Positions 44,337-53,486 are shown, counted from the first letter of the stretch. The stretch: 64,000 bases of DNA from Acidipropionibacterium acidipropionici (GCF_001441165.1 NZ_CP013126.1:3587383-3651382), one strand, 5' to 3'. Translations and numbers: made by a program. Notes: generated by a model from the letters alone, not told the origin.

Positions 44337-47300
44337 TCAGAGTTCACGGTGCCGGGAGACCTGCGGTGCTGGCCGGTGCCGTTCGTCGGCCACGCCTCGA
44401 CGGGCAAGCTCGCTGAGCGCTGCTTCGGCGCGGGCTCGGTCGATCTTCTGCGCGGTCGACTCCGTGGTGATGCCGAGTGGCGTTGAGTCGGTGATGGCGT
44501 ACCGGTCGCGATAGGCCGCAATCACTCGCGCCTGCTGCTGCCACAGTGTCCTTGCGCGGGCGCCGTTGGGGATCGGGCCGAGGTGCGCCGTCCAGGACTC
44601 GCGTTCGTTGATCCCGGCATCGAGCACGGCGTCTGCCCGGGCTTCGATCAGCCTGCGGCGTTCTGCCAGCGCCGTACGCATTTCTTCGCTCATCGGCCCG
44701 TCGGCGTGCGGTATGAGGCCGGCAATAAGGCGTGCTCGCCGCCTCGTTCTGCCAGATCTTGCGGGCCGTGCGGTGGCTTGGGCGACGCGGTGGTGGATGA
44801 CCGAGGCGATGTCGTCCGCGTCATCGAGGCTGCGGGCGCGAATCAGTCGCGGCAGGAGCTGGTCGATGTCGTGGTGATTGGCCTCGGCTCGTCGCAGTTC
44901 CGCAGTCAGAGCTCCGAACGCGTCGGAGTCGATGACCGTCTCGGCCTGTTCCGTTGTCAGGCCGCTGGTGCGGAGCAGGCGTGCCCACCGGTCATGTTGG
45001 GCTGCTTGCGCGATGGTCTCGTACTCGGCTGCGAGTTGCGCGATCGATCCCCACCGTTCGTGTTCGGCGGTGATGGTCCCGTGGGCGGAGAGTTCAGCGC
45101 CGGCGTGCTGCAGGACACCGTAGAGCACCGAGCGGGCTGTAGCGTCGAGGTGCTCGGCTGGGTGGGGTTCGGCGTGGTCGTCAGGTCGGTTCAGCACGAC
45201 GTACGCCTGATTCGACTGGCGACCGCGGGTCATCGCGACGTAAAAGTTCTCCCTGGTCGTTGTGGGTTCGACGAGCACGTGCGCGGTGTCTGTGGTGATG
45301 CCCTGTGCCCGGTGCGCTGTCACCGCGTACCCCAGGTCGAGATGTTCGGCGACGTAGGAGGCAGGCAGCACGATGGCCCCGCCGAATCGGCAGCCGTGCT
45401 TGCGGACGCTGATTGAGCCGTCGTGGCGGATGTCGGTAATCGTCCAGGTGTCTCCGTTGCGGACCCAGTCTCTGCCAGTGCGCAGCCTTCGGTCGTTGCG
45501 CCGGGTGATCACCGTGTCCCCGACACCGGCCTGAGTACCGTCGTTCAGGGTGATTTCGGGACCGGGGTTCAGGGTGCCGTCGAGAATGAGGTCGGCTCGG
45601 GCGCGGGCGTTGAGCATCGCCACCTGTTCCCGAGTCTCCGCCACCAGCACCGAGGACTTTCCTGCCTGCCGGTCGGTACGCCAAGCGGTGTAAGCGGCGT
45701 CGGCCATCGCCTCTGCTTCGCCCTCTGCGATCCGGTCGTGGTCCATGTAAGTATCAATCACCTCAATCCGGCCGTGCCGTAGCGCGAGGGAGGCGGTCTT
45801 CTCCCACTGGTGGGTGAATCGGTGGACATCGACCAGCTCAGGAGTGTCGTCGCGGTCGTTGACCAACAGGGAGAACGCCCCACCAGCATCCACAGATTGC
45901 AGCTGCCCATAGTCACCGACCAGCAGCACCTTCGCCCCGACCTCTGCGGCGTGGGCTGTGATCCTGTCCAGAGTCAGCGTTCCGGCCAGGGAAGCCTCGT
46001 CGATGATCACCAACTGACCCTTCTGGAAGGACTCACCGTGACGGGTGTGGTTGTCCCACCACTTCGCCGTGTTCTCCGTAGCGATCCCCAGGTCCTCGGC
46101 CAGGACCTGTGCGGCCACGGCTGAGGGTGCCAAACCGATGACGGAGCCTGTGCCGTGTTGGTTCTCCCAGGCTTGGCGGAGGGCACCCAGCGCGGTGGTC
46201 TTACCTGCCCCGGCAGGACCGACCAACACATCCAGCACCCGCCCGGAGACCGCCACCCGCACCAGAGCATCCGCCTGATCTGATCCGAGCCGGCGACCCT
46301 GAGGATCAGGGCTACTGGTGATCTTCTCCACCGTGGCCATATCCACTACAGGGCCGGTGAGTGTGCGTGCCCGTTCTAGGAGGCGGTCTTCTGCGGTCAG
46401 GAGGTCTTCGGAGGAGAACACGGTCGAGTGTTTCGGTCGGAAGACGCTGGTGCCGTCGTCTCGGCGGAACACCACCGGCGAGACTGCCAGCTCGGGCGGG
46501 GTGAGACGCAGGGAGGCGTTCTCGGCGGCGTCGGTGATCATGCCCAGGATGGCGTGGCGGTCTTCGGTGCTGGCAAACCGTAATCCCATGGTCTGTCGGG
46601 AGGCTTCGGCGTAGAGGTTCCAGCGCCGCCAGGTCGAACGCTTCTCACCGACCACTGCCACTACAGATTCACCCAGCTGGCTGATCGCATCCAGGGACAC
46701 ATCGTCAGCCCGCAGCAACTGAGGTGTGGGGTTCTGATGCGCGGTCCTGGAGGCCCAGGCGGTGGCGTCCTCACCCAACACGCTGCCCGCCCGGGCACGC
46801 CACTGATCGGTCAGCTCGGCCAGGGAGTGGACCTGTTTGTCGGGTCGGGTGGTCAGGGTTGCTTGGGCGCGCAGCTTCATGATGGTCGCTGGAGCGGGCC
46901 GCCTGCCGTGCTCGGTGACGTAGTTCTCGATGAGACGGTCGGTCTCGGCGTCTATATGCCTACTGCGGGTCGAGAACTCGCCCACGAGGTTTTCGGGGAC
47001 GGTGGTGATGGCCCAGGAGGGGTTGCGGTCCCGGCCCATCTCCCGTGACTCCCACTGGACCCCGAGCATCCGGGTGAGGTGGTCGGCGAAGATCGCCTCA
47101 TGTATCTCCGAGAGCGCGACCACTGAGGCGTGCAGGGGTCGTCCGTCCAGGGAGCGCCACTTCCCGTCCAGTACCGTCTGGACCTTATTGGAGACCACCA
47201 CATGGGTATGCAGGTGCGGGTCGCCGGCGCGGGAGTCGTAGTGGTCATAGGCGGTAGCGATCAGCCCGGTCACATCGACCTGTGCAACCGCCCCGTCACC

Positions 47301-47882
47301 GGCGGTTGCACCAGTGCGGGTGGCTGCAACCTCGGACTCCATGAATGCAACCACCTCTGCAACCGCAGCATGATGAGCCTGAGCGACCAACGCCTGAGTC
47401 CCAGCATCAGCAACCGCCCACAACACAGAGGCAGACTTCGGCACCGAGAACGTGAAATCGAACCCCGCCACCGCACGCCGGTTACCGTGGGAGGCTTCTT
47501 CCGCTTCGATCTGTGAGACCGCCTCAGCACGAGCGGCCGGACCCATGCTCGGGTCCAGCCCGGCGATACGAGCTTCGATCCTCTCGGTAGTGGTCTTGTA
47601 CTGCGGATAGGCCCTCCCCAACGGCTCACCGGTGACCGGGTCACAGCCCATACCCACCAACAATTGGAGTTGAGCTTCGGACACCTGGTCGCCTTCCGCG
47701 ATCCGGCCTCCACCGAGCCCGCGGACCCCAGCACCAAGCCAACGACCCGGCGGAGTACCTTCCTCCGCGTAATACCGGGTCAACGGCGTAGACAACGAGC
47801 GGTCACCATCTCCAGCCGCCACTGTCCGCAACAGGTACTTATACCCATCGCCCGCACTCATCACCCGCATCGACACCGTCAT
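44337..47882 (-). CDS. MobF conjugative relaxase-helicase (TraA/TrwC type)
   Basis: Relaxase of 1181 residues that nicks the transfer origin and unwinds DNA during conjugation. The TrwC relaxase domain (about 1-330) shows tyrosines in TRYYAEEG, FDFTFSVPKSASVLWAVAD and the metal-binding triad DPHLHTHVVV. The helicase half (about 520-900) shows LVGPAGAGKTTALGAL, LVIIDEASL, LVGDYGQLQSVDAGGA, and GYAVTAHRAQGIT, with VAMTRGR at the end. The gene faces away from the downstream transfer operon. Its first 133 bases are duplicated, mutated, at 49861-49993. Confidence 0.93.
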   Translation of the reverse strand: MTVSMRVMSAGDGYKYLLRTVAAGDGDRSLSTPLTRYYAEEGTPPGRWLGAGVRGLGGGRIAEGDQVSEAQLQLLVGMGCDPVTGEPLGRAYPQYKTTTERIEARIAGLDPSMGPAARAEAVSQIEAEEASHGNRRAVAGFDFTFSVPKSASVLWAVADAGTQALVAQAHHAAVAEVVAFMESEVAATRTGATAGDGAVAQVDVTGLIATAYDHYDSRAGDPHLHTHVVVSNKVQTVLDGKWRSLDGRPLHASVVALSEIHEAIFADHLTRMLGVQWESREMGRDRNPSWAITTVPENLVGEFSTRSRHIDAETDRLIENYVTEHGRRPAPATIMKLRAQATLTTRPDKQVHSLAELTDQWRARAGSVLGEDATAWASRTAHQNPTPQLLRADDVSLDAISQLGESVVAVVGEKRSTWRRWNLYAEASRQTMGLRFASTEDRHAILGMITDAAENASLRLTPPELAVSPVVFRRDDGTSVFRPKHSTVFSSEDLLTAEDRLLERARTLTGPVVDMATVEKITSSPDPQGRRLGSDQADALVRVAVSGRVLDVLVGPAGAGKTTALGALRQAWENQHGTGSVIGLAPSAVAAQVLAEDLGIATENTAKWWDNHTRHGESFQKGQLVIIDEASLAGTLTLDRITAHAAEVGAKVLLVGDYGQLQSVDAGGAFSLLVNDRDDTPELVDVHRFTHQWEKTASLALRHGRIEVIDTYMDHDRIAEGEAEAMADAAYTAWRTDRQAGKSSVLVAETREQVAMLNARARADLILDGTLNPGPEITLNDGTQAGVGDTVITRRNDRRLRTGRDWVRNGDTWTITDIRHDGSISVRKHGCRFGGAIVLPASYVAEHLDLGYAVTAHRAQGITTDTAHVLVEPTTTRENFYVAMTRGRQSNQAYVVLNRPDDHAEPHPAEHLDATARSVLYGVLQHAGAELSAHGTITAEHERWGSIAQLAAEYETIAQAAQHDRWARLLRTSGLTTEQAETVIDSDAFGALTAELRRAEANHHDIDQLLPRLIRARSLDDADDIASVIHHRVAQATARPARSGRTRRRARLIAGLIPHADGPMSEEMRTALAERRRLIEARADAVLDAGINERESWTAHLGPIPNGARARTLWQQQARVIAAYRDRYAITDSTPLGITTESTAQKIDRARAEAALSELARRGVADERHRPAPQVSRHREL

Positions 47883-47961
47883 GTAGGTCAGGTGAGCGGG
47901 CTATTACTAGTGCGGCTGCGGACCACCTCTGGGCGGGGTGGCGGGTGCAACGTGAGCTCGT

Positions 47962-48858
47962 CTAAGCCTGCAATGCCCGCGATACTTCGGCGATCGCTAC
48001 GAGGGCTGTTTGCACCGCCCGGCGTCGTGCGCGGTCTGGCCGCATGATGGCCGACATATGGCGCAGCGCCGGAACGCCCACTATGGGTCGCAGGGCAAGG
48101 TCATCGTTGCTGCGGCTGGTGAATCGCGGCAGCACGGCGAGGCGGTCGCTCGCGGCGACCAAAGACTCGATCAGTCGATTATCACGCACCCGCTGCGCGA
48201 CTCGCAGGGGCTTCCCGAGATGGCTTTCGATGGACGTGAGCACGGTATCGAATGGGTAGCCCTCGGGTACGCCGATCCAGGTTGCCTCCGCGACCTCTTC
48301 GATCCGCAGGCTCTTCCGTTCGGAGAGCGGGTGGGAAGCGGCCATCGCTACGTCGAGTGGCTCGCCTACGAGTTCGAGCACGTCAAGCTCAGAGGTGCCT
48401 GCCGGTCTGGGGCTGGAGAGGCTGTGGGCGATGACGATATCGAAGTCTGCGGTAAGTGCGGCGAACTCGGACTCTGCGGGATCGAGATCGGTCACCCGCA
48501 GGTCGATGCCCGCATGTTCAGCCGCCGTGATGACGAGTGGGAACAGTAACGTCGCCGCGCTCGGAAAGGCGACGATGCTGACCGGGCCGCCGGGATCGTC
48601 GCGGTAGGCATCCCAGCGCGCCTGCACCGTAGCGAGGGCAGTATCGACTTCAACGGCTCCCGCGGCGAGCAGCCGTCCGGCTTCGGTCAGGCGCACGCCC
48701 CGCCCGTCGGGTTCCACGAGCTGCATCCCGGCATCCCGCTGAGCCGTGCGCAACTGCTGCGAGACCGCCGAGACGGTACGGTGCGTGGCCTCTGCCACCG
48801 CGGTCACACTGCCGCGTTCGGCAAGTTCGCGCAGAAGTTGGAGATGCCGTACATCCAT
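47962..48858 (-). CDS. LysR family regulator
   Basis: Regulator of 298 residues. The winged helix-turn-helix is MDVRHLQLLRELAERGSVTA followed by ATHRTVSAVSQQLRTAQRDAG; the rest is a LysR substrate-binding domain (GPVSIVAFPSAATLLFP, then IESLVAASDRLAVLPRF). It is divergent from an EamA exporter gene and probably controls it. Both genes form a cassette lying between the relaxase and a duplicated piece of the relaxase 5' end. Confidence 0.88.
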   Translation of the reverse strand: MDVRHLQLLRELAERGSVTAVAEATHRTVSAVSQQLRTAQRDAGMQLVEPDGRGVRLTEAGRLLAAGAVEVDTALATVQARWDAYRDDPGGPVSIVAFPSAATLLFPLVITAAEHAGIDLRVTDLDPAESEFAALTADFDIVIAHSLSSPRPAGTSELDVLELVGEPLDVAMAASHPLSERKSLRIEEVAEATWIGVPEGYPFDTVLTSIESHLGKPLRVAQRVRDNRLIESLVAASDRLAVLPRFTSRSNDDLALRPIVGVPALRHMSAIMRPDRARRRAVQTALVAIAEVSRALQA

Positions 48859-48869
48859 GAAGCCAGCCT

Positions 48870-48907
48870 ACACAATATGTGTGGATCATTTCAGTTGACC
48901 TCAACTG
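48870..48907. promoter_or_regulatory. Operator-like palindromes between LysR and EamA genes
   Basis: ACACA-ATA-TGTGT (48870-48882) and CAGTTGA-CC-TCAACTG (48892-48907) are perfect inverted repeats in the 72-bp divergent gap, 24 bp apart centre to centre. TTGACC in the second may serve as a -35 box for the exporter. They are candidate LysR recognition and activation sites. Confidence 0.5.
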
Positions 48908-48930
48908 ATGGTCGACGGAACGATAGTGGC

Positions 48931-49842
48931 ATGCCGGTACGACACATGCTCCTTGCGGTTACTGTCGCAGCGCTCTGGGGGATCAACTTCATCGCGATCG
49001 ACCTTTCTCTGGCCATCTATCCGCCGTTGCTGCTAGCGGCATTGCGGTTCGGGCTCGTGGCGATCCCAACGGTGCTGTTCGTGCGCAGGCCGAAGGTGCA
49101 GTGGCGCTGGTTGATCGGCTACGGGATCGGATTCGGCGTGCTGCAGTTCGCTTTCCTGTACTGGGGCATGGCCGCTGGAATGCCTGCCGGTCTCGCCTCC
49201 CTGGTATTGCAAGCCTCGGCACCGTTCACCGTGATCCTGGGGGCGGTGTTCCTCCGTGAAGGACTCACGCGCGCGCGGGTGCTCGGCATCGCGGTCGCGA
49301 TCATCGGCCTGTCGGTGGTGGGATGGCAACGAGCCGAGCACGCGGCGCTGCTTCCATTCCTCCTCACCCTGGCGGCGGGCTTCGGGTGGGCAATCGGAAA
49401 CGTCTGCAACCGGCAGGCGCACACGAGCGAACCTTTCCGGCTCATGTTGTGGATGTCCGTGATTCCGCCCTTGCCGCTTCTTGCTCTCAGCGTGGTGTTC
49501 GAAGGTACCGACCGGATCCGTGCAGCCCTGGCAGCTGCGTTCACGCCCGAGGGCATGTGGCCCACCCTGGGGCTTCTGTTTACCGCGATCGTCGCCGTCA
49601 TCGGCGGCTCGGGTATCTGGACATGGCTCATATCGCACCACCCCGCCGGCTTGGTCGCCCCGTTCTCACTCCTCGTGCCCGTGTTCGGCATGACCTCCGC
49701 CTGGCTCATCCTCGGAGAGACCGTACGACCCGGCGAACTGGCGGGGGCGCTGCTCATCGTCATCGGCGTGCTGATCGGAACGATCGTTGTGCGTCACCCA
49801 CATGTAGATTCAAACCCACAGAAGACACCGATCAGGGCGTGA
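48931..49842 (+). CDS. EamA/DMT family exporter
   Basis: Transporter of 303 residues with ten membrane segments in two EamA repeats (residues about 5-135 and 150-285). Typical sequences are ALWGINFIAIDLSL, PAGLASLVLQASAPFT and, in the second repeat, LVAPFSLLVPVFGMTSAWLI followed by LGE. It is related to amino-acid or metabolite exporters of the YdcZ/RhaT superfamily. Only ten bases separate a possible -10 region from the ATG, so the message may be leaderless. Substrate unknown. Confidence 0.88.
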   Translation: MPVRHMLLAVTVAALWGINFIAIDLSLAIYPPLLLAALRFGLVAIPTVLFVRRPKVQWRWLIGYGIGFGVLQFAFLYWGMAAGMPAGLASLVLQASAPFTVILGAVFLREGLTRARVLGIAVAIIGLSVVGWQRAEHAALLPFLLTLAAGFGWAIGNVCNRQAHTSEPFRLMLWMSVIPPLPLLALSVVFEGTDRIRAALAAAFTPEGMWPTLGLLFTAIVAVIGGSGIWTWLISHHPAGLVAPFSLLVPVFGMTSAWLILGETVRPGELAGALLIVIGVLIGTIVVRHPHVDSNPQKTPIRA

Positions 49843-49860
49843 CTACTTTTGCTCCGCCAC

Positions 49861-49993
49861 GGGGTACCTTCCTCCGCGTAATACCGGATCAACGGAGTAG
49901 ACAACGACCGGTCACCATCCCCCGCCGCCACGGTCCGCAGCAGGTACCTATATACCCATCACCAGCCGACATGACCCGCATCGACACCGTCAC
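49861..49993 (-). pseudogene. Remnant of a second relaxase gene, 5' end
   Basis: The reading VTVSMRVMSAGDGY, then after a 2-bp insertion YLLRTVAAGDGDRSLS and RYYAEEGTP, repeats the first 45 or so codons of the relaxase at 44337-47882. By eye roughly 85% of bases match 47750-47882. It ends abruptly at GGTACC, next to the EamA gene. It is a duplicated, decayed relaxase start, in the same orientation as the intact gene. Confidence 0.8.
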
Positions 49994-50244
49994 CGAGACC
50001 ACCGCCTCTCGATGGTCAGGTAGGCATCGGATCACCCGCGCCGCACAGCCCCGCCCTCGATCTGCAAGAGGCGTGGTGGCTCCGAAGGGGTTGGCCGGGC
50101 TGGCCCCAGGGGCGGCACCAGGGTGCTCTGCGGTTCTGTGTGGCGGCGTAGCTCGGGCGACGTCGATCCTTCTGCGCATCCGTTGACGCGTGCCACGCCA
50201 AGTGCATGGTCGTCCGGGGATCTGGTGGCGGTCCCGGTACCTGC

Positions 50245-50405
50245 CTATATCGACGCCATCACGCGGCGGCTTTCCTGTGTTGGTCGCGATCCAAGAGCGG
50301 CCGCCTGCGTCTTCGTTCCCCCAAAGCCCCGGTCAAGAATCGCCGTGGCGCGCTCTGCGGTGAGCTGTTGACGTTCGATGAGGGCCTTACGTATCTCTCG
50401 CGCGG
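50245..50405 (-). pseudogene. Remnant of a second relaxase gene, 3' end
   Basis: In one minus-strand frame ending in TAG at 50245 the reading REIRKALIERQQLTAERATA, then ILDRGFGG and TQAAALGSRP, aligns with the C-terminal part of the intact relaxase (EEMRTALAERRRLIEARADA, VLDAG, WTAHLGPIP). It lies upstream of the 5' remnant, so the two do not belong to one simple deletion copy. The rest of 49994-50490 shows no gene I can support. Confidence 0.55.
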
Positions 50406-50491
50406 CCCGGGCGCCGCACCTACTGCAGCCGATGAATTAGCAGATACCTGCAACCCTCAACGGCCGATCTCTAAACGAACTTGCGAAGCAC

Positions 50492-50722
50492 ATGTCCGGG
50501 GAGCAGAGAAAGAACATCTATGTCGACGGTGGCGCCACGATTCGCTCTTTCCTGCGTGAAGGTCTTCTCGACGAGCTCACCGTCGCGGTTGTCCCCGTCA
50601 TCCTCGGCGCAGGAATATCACTGGTCGGGGAGGGCGTGCCTGAGACGTCGCTTCGTGTGCGAGGGTCACACATCACTGGCGAGGGCGTCGTACGCATCAC
50701 CTACGAGAACGCTCCTGCATAG
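50492..50722 (+). pseudogene. RibD/dihydrofolate reductase-like fragment
   Basis: Reading of 76 residues that is only the C-terminal third of a RibD-C/DHFR-like protein: RKNIYVDGGATIRSFLREGL, TVAVVPVILGAGISLVGEGV and VRITYENAPA. The same frame can be followed about ten codons upstream (NELAKHMSGEQ) before similarity ends. No N-terminal nucleotide-binding part is present, so it is a remnant, lying beside the relaxase remnants. Confidence 0.7.
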
Positions 50723-50750
50723 AAAAGGGTGACCCAGCACTCGCTGCCGT

Positions 50751-51392
50751 CTACCGATTGTCGGCGGTTCGGGCGAGCATGGCTGCCTGGGTGCGGGTGG
50801 ATACTCCGAGTTTCTGCATGATGCGCGCCAGGTGCGTTTTAGCGGTGGCTGGGGAGATCACGAGGCGTTGAGCGATTTGCTTGTTGGTGAGGCCTTCGGC
50901 GACCAGTTGCAGGACTTCCTGCTCGCGGTCGGTCAGCTCCGGCGCGCCAGCACTGGTTGTTCGTGCTGACGTGCTTCTACCTGTCGCCTGTGCGATGACG
51001 TGCCGGGTCACCGACGGGGTGAGATACGCCTGTCCTGCTGCGACAGCGTGCACGGCGTCGATCATCTGCTGCGGCTCGGCCGTCTTGGCGAGGAACCCCG
51101 CCGCTCCGGCATCCAGAGCCGCGGTGATGTTGTCGCTGATCTCGTAGGCAGTGAGGATCAGCACGCGGGTGGCGGTCCTTGCGGTGATCTCGCGACAGAT
51201 GTCGATGCCGCCGCGGTCAGGGAGCTGGAGGTCGAGGACGACCACGTCGGGTTCCCGGCTGTCGATGAGGTGGATCGCGTCGTGGCCGGTCGCGGCTTCG
51301 CCGAGGATCCTGATGTCCGGATCGGCCGTGAGGATGGCGGCGACGCCTGCCCGCACGGCGGCGTGGTCATCGACGATAACGAGGCTAGGCAT
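50751..51392 (-). CDS. NarL/LuxR-type response regulator
   Basis: Response regulator of 213 residues. Receiver: IVDDHAAVRAG near residue 5, the phosphorylated Asp in VVVLDLQLPDRGGID near 54, LAKTAEP near 103. DNA-binding: LTDREQEVLQLVAEGLTNKQ and ATAKTHLARIMQKLGVSTRT. Its start overlaps the end of the sensor kinase by eight bases. It probably controls the divergent membrane-protein gene beyond the kinase. Confidence 0.9.
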   Translation of the reverse strand: MPSLVIVDDHAAVRAGVAAILTADPDIRILGEAATGHDAIHLIDSREPDVVVLDLQLPDRGGIDICREITARTATRVLILTAYEISDNITAALDAGAAGFLAKTAEPQQMIDAVHAVAAGQAYLTPSVTRHVIAQATGRSTSARTTSAGAPELTDREQEVLQLVAEGLTNKQIAQRLVISPATAKTHLARIMQKLGVSTRTQAAMLARTADNR

Positions 51393-52587
51393 GCTGCGTC
51401 TCCCGTCCGGCCGTCAGTGGAAGACGGACACGTAGGGCCCAGGTGTCATCGGAGCGGTCGATGTCGAGGTCACCGCCACAGAGGCGGACGCGTTCGGCCA
51501 GCCCGATCAGACCGTACCCGGACGACACCTCTCCGTGCTGCGCAGGCGGGTGCTGACCGTTCGCGATCGTCATAGCGAGGGCCTCGCCCTCGTGTCGGAT
51601 ATCGATGGTCACATCCCTGCCCGGGGCGTGCTTCTCGGCATTGACGAGCGCCTCGCGCAGGGCGTTGTAGGCGGTAACCGAGACCAGCGGGTCCAGGGTG
51701 ATCATCGCAGGATCGTCGCCGGTCAGGGTGATGGATGTGCCGGATTCTCGTGCGCCCGCGATGAGCGAGTCCACCGATGACCAGTTCTGCGGCAGCGCGA
51801 CGGGTGAGGACGTGTCGGTCCGGAGCACGTCGATCAGGGTGCGCATGTCGCCCATCGCATCCAGGCTGAGGACCCGGATACGCCCGAGGCGCTCGGTCAG
51901 TTCCTCGGCTGTGGGCGGTGCCGTGGTGGCCAGGGCACCAGCTGCCTGGATCGTGATGGCAGACAGGTGCCCGGAGATGGTGTCGTGCAGTTCGCGACTG
52001 ATCTGCAGTCGCTCGGCGACCAGCGCCTCTCGTTGTTTGGCCGCGGCGGCCTCGGCGATGAGGGCGGCGCGTTCACGTTCCTCCTCGGCGTGGGTCATCG
52101 GCGCCCGTACCGTGATGCCCCACCACAGAGTGACCCCGACCGCCAACAGCAGGATGGTGACCTGCAGCAGCGGAGCGGCGAGGATGTTCGCCAGCAGCAG
52201 CCCTGCGACGGCTATGGACAGGCAGGCCGCGGCGATCATCGGGAGCAACCGTCGGGTCTGCTCCGTCGATCGGGCGATGACCAGACTGTAGAGGGCGTCA
52301 CACTCGATCAGGATCGCGCCGACCGATGTCGTCCCGGTCGCGACGGCCTCGACGGTCATCACTGCCAGTCCTGCCACGACGACCACGGTGGGCCACCGGT
52401 TCCGGAACAGGTGCACCGCCCCGAGGGCGATCGCGGTGGCGATGCCGCCGATCAGGACCTGTGAGCGGGATACCGCGAACCATTCAATCCCGATGCCGGG
52501 CACGAAGCAGAAGCCGAGCGCAATCACGACGTACCCGACGGTGATCCACGCATGGCGCGGCGACGGAATCGGGTCTGTCCCCGTCAT
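51385..52587 (-). CDS. Sensor histidine kinase, HisKA_3 type
   Basis: Kinase of 400 residues. Six or so membrane helices fill residues about 10-165. The phosphorylated histidine lies in ISRELHDTISGHLSAIT near residue 205, and the ATPase domain shows LREALVNAEKHAPG, MTIANGQ, SGYGLIGLAERVRLCGG. There is no separate extracellular domain, so it probably senses a membrane signal such as a peptide antibiotic. Partner of the overlapping response regulator. Confidence 0.88.
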   Translation of the reverse strand: MTGTDPIPSPRHAWITVGYVVIALGFCFVPGIGIEWFAVSRSQVLIGGIATAIALGAVHLFRNRWPTVVVVAGLAVMTVEAVATGTTSVGAILIECDALYSLVIARSTEQTRRLLPMIAAACLSIAVAGLLLANILAAPLLQVTILLLAVGVTLWWGITVRAPMTHAEEERERAALIAEAAAAKQREALVAERLQISRELHDTISGHLSAITIQAAGALATTAPPTAEELTERLGRIRVLSLDAMGDMRTLIDVLRTDTSSPVALPQNWSSVDSLIAGARESGTSITLTGDDPAMITLDPLVSVTAYNALREALVNAEKHAPGRDVTIDIRHEGEALAMTIANGQHPPAQHGEVSSGYGLIGLAERVRLCGGDLDIDRSDDTWALRVRLPLTAGRETQHA

Positions 52588-52661
52588 GTCATCACCTCGC
52601 GAACCGGGCTCGTCCGTGCGTTTCCTTCTATCTCAACCCGATGGCGGCTCTCGGGCAAGCA

Positions 52662-52683
52662 CCGTTCGGCGTAGCCCGAACGG
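52662..52683. promoter_or_regulatory. Inverted repeat in divergent two-component promoter region
   Basis: CCGTTCGG and CCGAACGG form a perfect 8-bp inverted repeat with a six-base spacer, between the kinase start at 52587 and the membrane-protein start at 52756. It is a candidate binding site for the response regulator. Confidence 0.5.
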
Positions 52684-52755
52684 GTGACGCCGGATTCGGG
52701 AAGTGCGGCAATCTGGTCGATGACGACCCCGGCGCTGGCCCCGCACAGTGGAGGC

Positions 52756-53367
52756 ATGGACTCGTCTGGGAGCTGGATCGTGGGCGCCATCATCGGCGCC
52801 GAGATCGCGTTCTGGGTTCTGCTCGTGCTCGGGCTGCTCGCTCGCTACGTACTCAAGCTGAAACGGACCAGCACGGCCCTGCTACTCAGCGTGCCCCTCG
52901 CCGATCTGGTGCTGATCATCCTGGTGGGCCTGGATCTCTCCCGCGGTTCCGAGCCCACCTCCGTCCACGGGCTTGCCGCGGTCTACCTGGGCTTCAGCGT
53001 CGGATTCGGGCACTACATCATCAGCCGAGCCGATGCGTGGTTCGCTCATCGATTCGCCGACGGCCCCAGACCCTCACGTCCTCCACGGACAGGGCCCGCC
53101 AAGGTCCGGCACGAGTGGCAGGACTGGCTGCGTGTGCTGACGGCCTGGGCCATCGCCGTGCCCGCCTTGCTGATCATGAAGGCGTTCTCCGGCTGGTCGT
53201 GGCCTTCGTCGATGGAGGAGTTCTGGACTGACGAGCTGTGGTCCTGGGTGGCGCGACTCACCCTCATCAACATCGCTTGGCTGCTCACCGGTCCCGTCTA
53301 CACCACGATCTTCAAATCACGATACGTCCCCGAAGAACCCGAGACTCGCACCAAGGAGAACGCATGA
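52756..53367 (+). CDS. Multi-pass membrane protein divergent from two-component system
   Basis: Protein of 203 residues with about five membrane segments: IVGAIIGAEIAFWVLLVLGL, TALLLSVPLADLVLIILVGL, GLAAVYLGFSVGFGHYIISR, VLTAWAIAVPALLIMKAF and LTLINIAWLLTGPVYTTIF, with a charged loop KVRHEWQDW between the third and fourth. I do not recognise a characterised family. GAGG lies just before the ATG. Its stop overlaps the next small gene by ATGA, so both are translated together, presumably under the two-component system. Confidence 0.7.
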   Translation: MDSSGSWIVGAIIGAEIAFWVLLVLGLLARYVLKLKRTSTALLLSVPLADLVLIILVGLDLSRGSEPTSVHGLAAVYLGFSVGFGHYIISRADAWFAHRFADGPRPSRPPRTGPAKVRHEWQDWLRVLTAWAIAVPALLIMKAFSGWSWPSSMEEFWTDELWSWVARLTLINIAWLLTGPVYTTIFKSRYVPEEPETRTKENA

Positions 53368-53486
53368 CCACAGCAAACAACAGCATCGGGATCGGCCCCT
53401 GGTCCTTCGACGCCGGCCCCTTCGCGATCATCCTCCTCGTCGTCATCATCGGAATCGTCGTCTACTACATCCGCAAAGACGACTGA
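53364..53486 (+). CDS. 40-residue single-pass membrane peptide
   Basis: Peptide MTTANNSIGIGPWSF followed by a hydrophobic helix AIILLVVIIGIVVYYIRKDD. AAGGAG lies seven bases before the ATG, and the ATGA overlap with the upstream gene strongly supports translation. One membrane helix with a charged end is typical of regulators or subunits of a larger membrane protein; the partner is likely the gene before it. Confidence 0.75.
   Translation: MTTANNSIGIGPWSFDAGPFAIILLVVIIGIVVYYIRKDD

Noticed and set aside
50206..50559. Plus-strand frame of 117 codons
   Set aside because: Arginine-rich, no start signal, and overlaps the relaxase relic that is better supported on the other strand.
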